Assembly: GCF_020360975.1 (NCBI RefSeq) | Contig: NW_025408670.1 | Location: 5,642,001-5,706,000 of the forward strand | DNA length: 64,000 bases | Direction of reading: 5' to 3' | DNA from: Hirsutella rhossiliensis | Taxonomy: Eukaryota > Ascomycota > Sordariomycetes > Hypocreales > Ophiocordycipitaceae | In this document: positions 10,737-21,074 of the stretch, in pieces | Numbering within the stretch: the stretch's first letter is position 1 | Layout of the letters: every line of letters begins with the position of its first letter | The notes under the pieces: generated by a model | Database searches by the model: none | The model's input: only the letters and a program-made list of their open reading frames with translations | Told to the model about the DNA's origin: nothing | Program-made: the position numbers and the translations under genes

Positions 10737-12324
10737 GGACTTGGGGCATACATGGTTGCCTCGGGCGCATGTCCCGCCCCTCGCTGCTGATTCCACTTCC
10801 TTCTACCTGGCTTTCGCCGGGCCGAATTCTTTCTTTTTTCTTCTCACTTGGATGAATTTAGGACGGACAAATACTGTGCACGGTTATCAGCACGACTATA
10901 GAAGCCAGGTAAACCTAGGCGGGGGGGCGGCGTGTACAGGTCGCGTCGGGTTTCATAGAGGACCGGAGTTGAGGGCATACTACATCGCATCAATTGTCAT
11001 AATCATTGTTACGATTGCATGGTTTGGGGATAGGCAGAAATGATGGTAATTTCCCGGGATAGTATCTTAGCGTCTATTTACTTCACGACTGAGGCAGCCC
11101 TGCCGACGGCTGATACCCTTGGTAGCTACGGGATGGCCGGATTACTTCGAGGCCTGTCGGCTTGGCCTTGCGGAGGCGTCCACGAGCGGTGGCTTGATCT
11201 GTCTCTTTCCAGAAAAGTACGAAGCACCGTGGTATGCACGGTTGCGCCAACTATCTGCAGCCGTTATGCAACCAGCGGCCCAGGGCAGTTTTTGTCATCC
11301 GTCCACGTCGTCTACATGGGGTGTCGGGTTGGCGATCCGGGGACCGGAAGGGGAAGGGAGAGGGAGGGGGAAGGTTCGGCGGCCCGAGCCTCGTGGACGG
11401 CGGGCTCTTGTTCTCCGACTCCGACACGGGGTTTTCGTGGCGCGCGAGGGACACTCTACGGAGGGTTCGGAACACTCTTCCAACCTAGGTATCGAGAGCA
11501 TAGCATGATTGAATTATTGACTGCATACCTATCGTCTAAGATACAAAGTACTCGGGGGCTCGTGTGGTCGCCCTTCCAGAGAAAGACTCTCCTACTCAAG
11601 GCACGGACACATCACACCACCCTCCCCTTTCCCCAATCTCACCCCGACTCCGAAGAAGGGAATCCATCAAAGTGGGGTTTCAAAAAAAAACGGCCGGTCC
11701 AGTAGTAGGCAAATGGTAGGGAGAACGGCCGTGTTTTTCAACCCGACTTGGTGTCCATCAATGTCGAGACGCAGGACCGGCATGCAGCTAAGTTGGACCA
11801 ACGTTGGACGTTGCAACGCCATGCCATGCTCCCCCGGACTCGGTAGCCTAGGATGTCTCAGGAAGGAGAATGTCAACGTTCAGCCTCCCACCACGTGAGA
11901 CGTGGTGTCGCAAGTTGCCACACACGTGTTAGTTACTCCCACGTGGGCCTCGGAATTGCGGATTCCAGAAGACACTCTGCCACGCCCTAGCGTCCCCCCC
12001 TTGACGTCTTCTCAGACCCGGCGTGCCTGTGCAGACACTTGTACGTACAGAGTACAAACAGCCAGGAATCGTGGCGTCTCCGGCTGTCACGACGTCTTCC
12101 GCGTGGAGCCGCTGGACAAGGGTCAAATCGTCGGCGGGCTCGCCTTGTGGTCATCTGGTCTTCTCCCGTACACAACATAGCTGGAGCCCGCGTTAGCACC
12201 CGCACTGCCATAGTCTGAGCAGAAAAGAGGCATACGCCATATCTGATATCAGAAGACGGCCCATTCAGGAGGCCAAAGGGGTTTGCAGCGCAAGGAGATG
12301 AGGGACGGCAAGATGAAAACCGGC
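10737..12324. other. Intergenic stretch between convergent hydrolase and methyltransferase genes
   Basis: Shared 3' flank. Several frames stay open here (for example 11040-11705, +) but show no domain, no conserved motif and no consistent codon pattern. A GGGAAGGGAGAGGGAGG purine run lies near 11350. I see no gene. Confidence 0.6.
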
Positions 12325-13582
12325 TTACAATGGGACCCAGCTGTGCATGCGCCGATTCGAGACTTCGTTTCGCGCCCGGGCCAGGAGGACTTGGAAGTAG
12401 TTTGGATCGCCACCGAGTATCTGTGTGTAGCCGCGGGCAAAGATGTTTGCAATGTTGTCGCAAAAGTGGCTTAGCTCAAAGGCGCCGACCTTTTTGAGGC
12501 GCTCGTCCTTGGGCCAGGGGTTGGTGGGGATCTTGTAGAGGCGCTCGTAGATGTCCTCGAAGCCAGCGCAGCTGAGGTAGTCTTTCCAGTTGAGGACCTC
12601 GCGGCCCGACGCGCCGACACGCTCCGACATGTCAAAGTAAATGTTGCCGATCTCGACGTAGGCCGAGTCGGGGGTCAGGGTGCCATCGTCGGACTGGAAC
12701 TCGGGGTAGGAGCCGGCGAGCTGGAGGTAGCCGCCGGGCTTGAGGCGGTCAAAGGCCTGGCGGACGAGGCGGGGCCAGTCTCGGATGGCCATAATGAGCT
12801 CGCGGCCGTGGATGAGGTCGAAGCTCGACTCGGCCCAGAGCCAGTCGTGCTCGACGTCGTCGACCTCGAAGACGAGGTTGGGCGGCAGGACCGAGGGCTG
12901 GACGGGGGCCGTGTCCACGCCGATGACCAGGGCCGAGGGGTACTGCTCGGCCACGTCGATGGCCCAGATTCCGGACCCGGTGCCGAGGTCAAGAATATTT
13001 TGGGGGAAATCGACGATGGGTGCGAGGAAGAGGCTGTCGTTCATGAGGAGGGTGAACTTGCAGTGTTGGAGGTCGTTGCGATCCATCTAGTGCGATTGAG
13101 GTTCCGTGCCAAGAGAGAGAGATTGGTCAGTTGACAGTCACAGCACGGCCAAGGGGGTTCCATCTTCAAGCAGGCGTGTGGCACGGGCGCCTGCCGGCTC
13201 GTTCGCTTCCTCTCCCGCCAGCGATGCAGCACAGCCGGGCCGCGCTCACCTCCAAGTCGTCGATGGGCACCCAGGGCTTGTGGATGCCGTAGGCGGCGTA
13301 GACTCTGCCATTCTCCTCGACGCCTCTGCGAATGTCGCTGGCCAGGGAGGTGACATAGCTAGTGGATGTGGACTCTGCATAGCCCTCGTCGTCGACGGAC
13401 GAGTCGGGCTCGATGCTGGACGAGGGCGTGATGCTGCATGCGGCGTCGGGGTCGAGCAGCTGGTGAATGCCGGGCTCGGCCTCCGGTACCTCGTTGCCGG
13501 CGGGTGGCGGCGGCGACGGGGCAGCATCGGCGACGGCAGACGACGCCTCCTCGGGCGGCTTCGGGTGGAACTGGTTCGCCAT
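12325..13582 (-). CDS. LaeA-like SAM-dependent methyltransferase
   Basis: Two exons on the - strand, 13582-13250 and 13086-12325, joined over a 163-bp intron (donor GTGAGC, acceptor CACTAG) in phase 0, giving 364 residues. The N-terminal 80 residues are acidic and Pro/Ser-rich. They are followed by the block running into IHKPWVPIDDLE that precedes the domain in this family, and the splice joins it directly to MDRNDLQHCKF. The SAM-binding motif I is ILDLGTGSGIW (residues 142-152). A post-I acidic residue (GVDTAP) and the motif KPGGYLQLA follow. The C-terminus ends in MHSWVPL and lacks the short tail seen in many relatives. The stop overlaps a GTAAGC that could be a splice donor. LaeA and its relatives regulate secondary metabolism and development, but this large family also contains methyltransferases of unknown target, so regulation is only a possibility. 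Confidence 0.87.
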
Positions 13583-13950
13583 GCGAGGTCGGGTGAGGGA
13601 GAGCTTGGTCTGAGCTTTAAAGAAGTTGATTGAAAAGGCGCCTCGGGGTGGCAGTCGAATCGGCCCCTAGTGGTAAGCCTATACGGCTGGCGGTCGCGGA
13701 TGACGCTTCAAGGGCGTACAAGTGTTTCTGCGTGCCTGTTGTCCGCGTGCTCTTCCATGCGACAAGGCAGCAGTGAGATGCGAGGGTAGGTGGCCAAAAG
13801 ACGAGATGCGGAGAGGTCGAAAGGGGAGGGATTCGCGCCCGAATGTGACTGACAGATGCAGAAGAGGCCGTGACAGGCGAGCGATCGGAAATGCCCGCCC
13901 GGGGGGGCCGCGAGCCGATCTTGGAAGATTGGCTTGACAGCTCATCTTTC

Positions 13951-13984
13951 CAAGCCCCAAGCCCCAAACCCCAAGCCCGAAGCC
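13951..13984. repeat. CCCCAAG-type tandem repeat
   Basis: About five imperfect 7-bp units (CAAGCCC, CAAACCC) in a row. The pattern is visible directly; no function is evident. Confidence 0.75.
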
Positions 13985-14421
13985 AGCTGTCTGCAAGCTG
14001 CCTGCATGCAGCGCCACGGGACGACGGCTTCAGTGCCGGATGGCCTGTGGTTTTTGTCGCTGGCCAGTAGACCTTGCAGGCATGGACGAGGCGATGGACG
14101 GTGAGGCGAGGCTTTGACGGGTGTTTTCAGCACAGAGTCGAGAGTCGGGGCATCGGCCGAGCACCGAGAGGTCAAGATCCAAGATTCACGGATATGCCAT
14201 TCAGGCAGACGTATTCCAGTCACGTGCGCCTTGTACTGTAGTGTCGAGTGTCGAGACTCGTCGGGTCGCAGCCGATGTCACGCTCCGCAGGGGCCCGCAG
14301 AGGCCCGCAGTGCCCCGACCGCCCGTGACGCCGCGACGGTGCGCCTAGAAGCTTGCCCTGTAATTACTGCATGTACGTACAAACAACGGCGGTTGTCTGT
14401 ACTCCTCAAGTGCGAAGTAGA

Positions 14422-14471
14422 GATACGAAGTACAGATACGAAGTACAGATACGAAGTACAGATACGAAGTA
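14422..14471. repeat. Tandem 13-bp repeat (GATACGAAGTACA)
   Basis: Three perfect copies at 14422-14434, 14435-14447 and 14448-14460, with a partial fourth. A related unit (GCGAAGTAGA) lies just upstream. Confidence 0.9.
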
Positions 14472-14587
14472 GGTACAGAGAGACGAGCAACGTGCGGTCT
14501 GCCATCTGTCCGTGGTTCGCCTTGAGCAGGATCCCTAAAGACATGCTTCAGTCATCACCAGTCGGGACGAGGTGGGGAGTGAGGGGA

Positions 14588-14622
14588 GGGGAAAGGGGAA
14601 AGGGGAAAGGGGAAAGGGGAAA
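14588..14622. repeat. Tandem GGGGAAA repeat, five copies
   Basis: Five consecutive perfect 7-bp units, giving a strongly strand-asymmetric purine tract. Confidence 0.9.
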
Positions 14623-15180
14623 GGAGAGTCGGACCCGGGCCTGAGTGTGTTCTGGCTGGCCAATTCATGCTGAGCCATGTCCGCAATTCCCTAGGCTTCT
14701 TTATTAAGCTCAATCAGGTTCCTCGACAGTCATTGCCGCCCAAGCCTCCATCTCCCTTCAAGACCTGTCCCGGACCACCCTTTGCGTTGCTTGCCTCGCG
14801 CTCTCTCCCCCCCGGCCTGCAACATATGGTGCCGCTGGCGAGCCCCTTTTGCTCTTCTCCCCGCCGAGGGTCCTCCCTGAAAGCTTTGACTCTGTTGCGG
14901 CTCAAACGGCAGAGCCCGCTGGCAGAGCGCATGGCCCGCGTGCTCGGTACGTCGCTCGACACGTCCTTGATCTCCTGCTACCCAAACCTCGGCTCACGAT
15001 GCCTCCCTCTCTCAAATGCTAGGGTCTTCGAGGTAAGATGGCCGTAGCAGCTGGAATCTATGTGGCTGACAATGACATGTTCTCCTTGTCCCCCCTGGCC
15101 CTGACGGTCCCTCTGCAGTTGCTTCCGGCTTTCTCTACCAGACGCGCCTATCTCTTGGATGAGCCGGGCCCCGGCCATCT

Positions 15181-15470
15181 TTGCGCATGATCCTCCACGA
15201 CTACGCCGATGACGCGGGCGTCGAGATCCTCAACCGTCTGGTGGCCGCCAAGGCCCCGGATTCGTGCCTGCTCATTTGTGAGATGCTGCTCCCGCACCGA
15301 GTTGGCGAGGCTGACTTTCCAGCCGCCGTCATGGGCCAGCCGTCATGTTCATGGGCGGCGAGGAGCTTACCAAGCAGGGTTTTGCAAGCATGCTCGACGC
15401 GGCAGAGCTAGAGCTTGTTAAGTTGTGGCGAGTCGGCACATGTGTCGAGAGCAGGCTGAAGCAGCCTTGA
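15181..15470 (+). pseudogene. Remnant of an O-methyltransferase (C-terminal part), frameshifted
   Basis: The frame from 15181 reads RMILHDYADDAG, then LLICEMLLPHRVGEADFPAA, typical of the C-terminal catalytic region of fungal O-methyltransferases (family Methyltransf_2). Near 15336-15345 the frame breaks. The adjoining frame continues AVMFMGGEELTKQGFASML and LELVKLWRVG and ends at TGA 15468-15470. A one-base indel therefore separates two homologous halves. No start codon or SAM-binding motif is found nearby; a possible N-terminal trace is at about 14920. The product would be inactive. It may be the last piece of a lost secondary-metabolite gene, which would fit the LaeA-like neighbour, but that link is speculative. 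Confidence 0.8.
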
Positions 15471-15833
15471 GCTTCAGGAGAGAGGCAAGCGGAAGCCCCT
15501 TGATAATCGAGGAGAGCAGGCTGAAGACTTCTCGGCGTGAAATGTGCAGGAGTGCTCAGGACTACAACCCGCAAAGCCCGGGCAGGCAACGCATGACTAG
15601 GTAGATACTGATATCACATGTATCGAGATGGACGTGAGTACATATGTATGTGCAAGTGCAATGTAGCAAATGCTTCTTAGTTGCAGTATATTGACGAAAA
15701 TGTGGATGACAATCATGTTGCTCGGCACCAAGGTGAATTGGCTCGAGCCTTTGGCAATTGCCAAGATGCAAGCCACAGGGCTTGTATTTATTCGCCTAGG
15801 CAGACGTGATGTGTCCACTCCTCTATTCCAGCT
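15471..15833. other. Intergenic, 3' flank of the HET-C2-like gene
   Basis: Short AT-richer stretch between the methyltransferase remnant and the stop codon of the glycolipid transfer gene. It probably holds that gene's 3' UTR. Nothing else is seen. Confidence 0.6.
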
Positions 15834-16650
15834 TCACCACTTGGCGTCCTTGGTGTCGAGGAAGCCCTTAAGAATTCCGACAATCTTTTTCAGGGCGTCG
15901 AGGTAGACTCGCAGCTCCCTTGTGACCTTTTTCTCGTCGGCACCGAGCTTGGCGTAAAAATCCTTGCGATAGGGGCAGGCGCTCATGGCGGCACTGAAGA
16001 TGGGCTTGACGAGGAAGCCGTGGTGAGGCTTCAGGGTGTCGCCGTATGCGCCGCGGAACGAGTCGGCGAGCTCGTCGGAGGGTTTCTCGATGTTGCTGCT
16101 GAGGCCGATGCAGGTAAACTCGAGACCTCTGTCGACAGCCAGCGAGGCGTTAGTGCCCGTAGCGTGTGACTGTCGAAGGACAGGAGGGCAACGAACCGGA
16201 CCAGCCACAGGAGGCCCTCGGTGGCCGTGTGCTTCTTGGTCTTGAGCTCATTGCGGCAGAGGTCCTGGACATTTTCGGACTCGGCCGGGGCGGCGAGCTG
16301 CCTTTCGCGGAGTTTCTGGTAGGGTGAGGCGGTGCGGGTTTAGCACGACTTCAGGCAAAGGGGACGGACCGTCAGCGAACCTTGATGTTGCCCACCAGGT
16401 CCGACTTGACGGGGGAAAAGGCGACGGAGCCGAGGGCATCTGGGCCAGGCCACAATGAGCTGAGCGAGCGCGAGGCAGAGGGGGAGCCGTGCAGTTACTG
16501 ACCAAAGATGGTGGTGAGGGACTCTGCGGCGTCGAGGAACTCGGTGGTGGCAATGGCGTTGCCCTTTTGGGCGTCAATGGGCACGTCGACAAAGGACTGC
16601 TTGAAGGTGTCGACGATGGTGCCGCCGGGCGGGACGGCGGGAGCAGACAT
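15834..16650 (-). CDS. Glycolipid transfer protein, HET-C2-like (GLTP domain)
   Basis: Four exons on the - strand: 16650-16503, 16439-16381, 16315-16197 and 16128-15834, with introns of 63-68 bp (CTAAC branch site in the third). The product is 206 residues, close to the roughly 208 of Podospora HET-C2, and nearly colinear with it as I recall that protein. It is an all-helical carrier that moves sphingoglycolipids between membranes. The glycolipid-binding residues of the GLTP fold are present: Asp63, Asn67 and Lys70 in KSDLVGNIKK, Trp106 in GLLWLV, and His144/145 in LKPHHGF. The C-terminus ends KDAKW. In Podospora alleles of this gene take part in heterokaryon incompatibility; nothing in this sequence says whether that applies here. 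Introns 2 and 3 have the less usual donor GTTCG. Confidence 0.93.
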
Positions 16651-17472
16651 GGTGGGCAGGGTTCGTGTTGGCAGACTGCGAGATTGATTGGGGGGGAGGA
16701 GGGGGGGGGGAGGAGAGCTTTGAGGGGAGGTTGGTGAAGTACAGTTGGTGGCGGTCAAGAAGTCGAAGCACAGGTAGGTACAGAGTAGTGGGGACACGGC
16801 GGGCTGGTGCTTGCTGATACGCTGTCGGTATGAGGCCTAGGATAGGAGGGGAGAGGTGAGGGGGGACGGCCCGTAGCCCGGGGGGGGAGGGGGGGTACAG
16901 TGCAGTACAAGACGAAGGGGCCGTAACTGCCGTGCTTGCAGATTCACTCTACGGATACGGATAATCTTGTGCTCTGGGCATCGTTGCTCCTCCGATGATT
17001 GCCAGGCCACGAGTCTGTCGTCGGACGGCGCGAGGCAAAACCCCTTTACCCCACTTGTCGGTCGTCACCCCGCCTCTATCGGGTGATGATCATGTGACCA
17101 TGCGGGGTTGCTGGCGGACGGGACGCGTACCCTGTAGCAAGACGGGTGTGGCTCAAGTGAGGAGCAGCCTACAGGACAAAGTAAAAGCTTTCTGCGATTG
17201 AGGACGGATGGCAGACCAAGCATGTATTTTCTATTGATGCAATTTGTTGGGAAGTTGAAGTCGAGGAAATTCCAGCCGACGGTTCGTTGTCAGGAGTTTG
17301 CATTCATCCTCAGCTAGGGAAAGTACGTCTTAGTTTGACGACTCCCAGCCTGGGAAGGAGCAATTCAGATTCAGTATCTAATACAAAGTTGTTTCGTAAT
17401 AACGACACCAGTTTCCAGCGTCCCCACTGTCTAAATGGGGTGGGCGAGCGGAGGTTCATAACTCCCAAGAAA
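16651..17472. other. Intergenic: promoter of the HET-C2-like gene and spacer to the tRNA
   Basis: Contains G-rich runs on the + strand (near 16690-16712 and 16880-16896), which are C-rich on the strand of the divergent gene. No coding signal. Confidence 0.6.
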
Positions 17473-17544
17473 GGCCGTGTGGCGCAATGGCACCGCGTCT
17501 GACTACGAATCAGAAGATTGCAGGTTCGACCCCTGCCTCGGTCA
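17473..17544 (+). tRNA. tRNA-Arg (anticodon ACG)
   Basis: 72-nt cloverleaf without intron. The anticodon stem TCTGA/TCAGA encloses the loop CTACGAA, with ACG at 17505-17507. The T arm GCAGG TTCGACC CCTGC is perfect. The acceptor stem GGCCGTG pairs with CTCGGTC, with one G-U and one T-T mismatch, and the discriminator base is A. The internal B box GGTTCGACCCC is intact. Confidence 0.93.
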
Positions 17545-17554
17545 TTTTATTTTT
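17545..17554 (+). terminator. RNA polymerase III terminator of tRNA-Arg
   Basis: TTTTATTTTT follows directly after the discriminator base of the tRNA. Confidence 0.85.
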
Positions 17555-18319
17555 GCCAGGTCGGCCCCGGGGTATCATGGATACATAAACCAGTAAACAA
17601 ACGAATCATATATCGAGTTGATGGCGTCGGTCTCGGAACATTCAACGGACAGGCCCGAGACTGCATTCGGCAACGCCCAGGCCACGGCGCTCTTGCGGTT
17701 TTGGGCGTGGTGAAACGCTGGATGTGACGTCACCGGAGCTGCCCAGACAAAACACGACAGCGACATTCCAGCAGCTCTGCAAATCATCGTGTGAGCGATC
17801 CGGGTTGCACCAAGGCTGGGTGGGCGCTCTTGTGCAGGGCAGCTGAAATTGCGTCGACTCGGGCTCAATGCGTCAAGCAACGACCCACCAACCGTTCGTC
17901 GTCGGTCGCCCAACAGCCAGCTTGGAGGGCAAAGAGTAAAAGACTAGGCCCAAAACTCCCCCAGCAGAGGCGCCGACTCAGCAAACCGGCCTGCAGCTGC
18001 ACACCTAACCCGTTGAAGGCTCTCCCAAAGGGTACTACCTCGCTTATTTCCTACAGGTGCTGCATGCAGCGCCTGCGCCAAGTCCGGCAGGCCAAGGAAT
18101 ACAGAACCCCATGACCCAAGACGGCATGGTCAATGTAAGGTACCTGAATCACTACGACCTCTCTCTTGCACCCCGCCGACAACCGTCTACCTACCCCTCG
18201 TAACCCGCTTGCGCCTCATCATCCTCACGACACACATCCGCACCTCACTTCTCGCCGTTTTCACTCGTCGCCGCTGCTCAAACGAATCCCTCGGCCGCCC
18301 GGCACCTCCTCCCGCCGCC
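17555..18319. other. Intergenic: spacer and 5' leader of the phospholipase D gene
   Basis: No coding signal. The last 150 bases are CT-rich, as expected for a fungal promoter and 5' UTR. Confidence 0.6.
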
Positions 18320-21074
18320 ATGTCGGAGCCAAAAGAGGGCGGCAGCAGCAGCCACGGAGGCTTCTCCGGCCTCATTGGAGATCTCCGCGAAAAGCTTCAC
18401 GATACCAAGCTTCATGATGCCAAGGTCCAGCTCATCCACAAAAAGTCGCTCCTCTCCGCTCTCGCGCCCACGGTCCATGTCTCAGCTGACGCTCTCCAGG
18501 AACCAAATCGGAAAGCTCGGCAATCTGGTGAGTGCACGCTCCAGCATGCCCGTTGTCCCGGCCTAACCACGCATCCCTGTCTTGCAGTTCAACAAGGACC
18601 ATCGCCACGATGAAGAGCACGAGCAGCGCTGCGATGAAAAGAGGACAGCCATCTGCCAGTCCCACCGCTTCGAGTCTTTCTTCCCAGAGCGAGATGGCAA
18701 CCTCATCAAGTGGTACGTCGACGGCCGTGACTACTTCTGGGCCGTGTCCGTCGCCCTCGAGCAGGCCCAGGAGTCCATCTATCTCGCCGACTGGTGGATC
18801 TCCCCAGAGCTCTTCTTGCGCCGGCCCCCTTACCACAAGCAAGAGTATCGCCTGGACCAGGTTCTCAAGCGAAGGGCCGAGGCTGGCGTCAAAATCTACA
18901 TCATTGTCTACAAAGAGGTCGAGGCGGCCCTGACGTGCAACTCGCGCCACACCAAACACGCTCTCCAAGCCCTTTGCCCCGAGGGCTCTCCGGGCCACGG
19001 TAACATTCGCGTCCTGCGGCACCCGGACCACAACGTTTTCGAAAACGCCGCCGACATGACAATGTACTGGGCCCACCACGAAAAGTTCATCGTCATCGAC
19101 TACGCCATGGCCTTCATTGGCGGCCTCGATCTCTGCTTTGGCCGCTGGGATGCCCGCCAGCACCCCTTGTCCGACGTACACCCCGAGGGCGTCTCCGAGG
19201 AGATATTCCCCGGCCAGGACTTCAACAACAACCGCATCATGGACTTTCAAAAGGTCCAGGACTGGCAGCAAAACGAGCTGAGCAAAGCCGAGTATGGCCG
19301 CATGCCGTGGCACGATGTCGCCATGGCCGTCGTCGGGCCATGCGTCTACGACATTGCCGAGCATTTCGTCCTGCGCTGGAACTTTGTCAAGCGCGACAAG
19401 TACAAGCGCGACGAGCGCTACGACTGGATCATCCTCGAGGGTCGCGAGGGAGACGACGAGGACCTGGTGGGCGTCCAGCGCCCCAAGCACCCTGTCGGAG
19501 ACTACGTCAAACATCCCCTCTCGCCGCTGAGCACAAAGAGTCTCGACAACCGGGGCACTGTTCACGCACAAGTCGTCCGCTCCAGTGCCGACTGGTCCAG
19601 CGGGATCCTCACCGATCACTCCATCCAGAACGCCTACTGCGACGTCATTCGCAAGGCAGAGCACTACGTTTACATCGAGAACCAGTTCTTCATCACCGCC
19701 ACGGGCGACCAGCAGACTCCCATCCACAACACCATTGGCAGCGCCATTGTCGAGGCCGTGGTCAGGGCGGGCAAGGAGGGCCGCAAATTCCGCGTCATCG
19801 TCATCATCCCCGCCATCCCGGGCTTCGCCGGAGACTTGCGAGAGAACGCAGCATCGGGCACGAGGGCCATCATGGACTACCAGTACAAGTCGATATGCCG
19901 CGGCGAGAACTCCATCTTTGAGCGAGTCAAGGCCCAGGGCGTCGATCCGACCCAGCACATCTTCTTCTTCAACCTTCGGTCCTACGATCGCCTCAACAAG
20001 ACACATGCCATCAGCGAGGCGGAGAAGAAGACGGGCATCAGCTACCAGCAAGTTCAGCGGGCCGAGGCCGAGGAGATCATGGCCGAGGGCGTCCACGGAT
20101 ACGAGGACGACAGTTCCGACGACGGCAAGACGCACCGCATGCGGAGACATGGACACAAGTCGTCTTCTACGCCGCCGCCGCAGGAGCCCTCAAAGGACGC
20201 GCTCCAAGCAAGTAAGATATTCGAAGAGGCAAAGCCTGACGAAAAAGTCATTTCCGCCGCGTCGGTTGCTCATCATGCCATGTGCGGCCAGGGCTCCCTT
20301 AAGGACGAACCGTGGGACAGCCACGAGGATCCCGAATCGGAAATACGGAACTGGATCCAGGAGGAGCTGTACATCCACGCCAAGCTGCTCATTGCCGACG
20401 ATCGCATCGTTATCTGCGGGTCGAGCAACCTCAACGACCGGAGCCAGCTCGGAGACCACGACAGCGAGCTCAGCATCGTCATGGAGGACACGAAGAGGTT
20501 GGCGAGCACAATGGACGGCAAGCCATTTGAGGTGGGCTACCATGCAGCCACGCTCCGTCGGTACCTCTGGCGAGAGCACATGGGCCTTTTGCCGCCGCAG
20601 CCACTCGACGCCGACGACGATGTCAACGCTCAGCCCCCAACGGTCAATCCCGAGAACAATATTTACGGCGACGAGGACAGCTACAAGTTTGTCGAGGACC
20701 CCATGAGCGATGACCTGTGGGACATGTGGACCGGGCAGGCGGATAGGAACACGCACCTGTTCCGGCATCTGTTTCACGCAGACCCAGACGATCACAGTAA
20801 GTGCCCCGTTGCTTGGCCCATTACACAGTCGGAACGGCGTCCGCTCACTGAGTATGCAGTCAAAACGTTTGAGGACTACGACCGCTATCTTCCGCCCCGG
20901 GGCGTCAAGTCCGGTCACATCTACGACCAGTTCATGCCGCCCGAGGACGCGCGCGAGAAGCTCGACCAGATCAAAGGACACTTGGTGTGGATGCCGATGA
21001 AGTTTCTGCAAGACGTCGAGATGGCGGAACGGGGGCTGCAGGTGAATTCGTGGACCGAGAGCGTGTACACGTGA
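18320..21074 (+). CDS. Phospholipase D (PLD1/SPO14 catalytic family)
   Basis: Hydrolyses phosphatidylcholine to phosphatidic acid and choline. The main exon is 18588-20796, with two HKD catalytic motifs: HHEKFIVID (near 19075) followed by GGLDLCFGRWD, and HAKLLIADD (near 20377) followed by GSSNLNDRS. PX and PH domains are not visible. A 63-bp intron at 20797-20859 (GTAAGT...TATGCAG) is a multiple of three with no stop, so retention would add 21 residues; the spliced join DDHIKTFEDYD reads better. An upstream intron at 18528-18587 (GTGAGT, CTAAC, TTGCAG) is clear. The first exon from ATG 18320 is in a different frame from the segment ending RNQIGKLGNL, so a further small intron is needed. I propose 18425-18485 with the weak donor GTCCAG, giving about 856 residues. 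The 5' structure is less certain than the rest. Confidence 0.88.

Larger units (their letters stand above)
13583..15180. other. Repeat-bearing intergenic region upstream of the LaeA-like gene
   Basis: Holds the promoter of the LaeA-like gene and three simple tandem arrays (13951-13984, 14422-14471, 14588-14622). Around 14920-14945 a + strand frame reads SPLAERMARVL, which resembles the middle of O-methyltransferases and may be an extension of the remnant at 15181. No intact gene is seen. Confidence 0.6.

Noticed and set aside
11040..11705. 221-residue open frame downstream of the hydrolase
   Set aside because: No domain, low complexity, and overlapped by other open frames of similar quality on both strands.
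12181..12330. Possible extra 3' exon of the LaeA-like gene using the GTAAGC at its stop
   Set aside because: A splice to ATATCAG is possible, but the added residues do not resemble the usual C-terminus, so the plain stop is kept.
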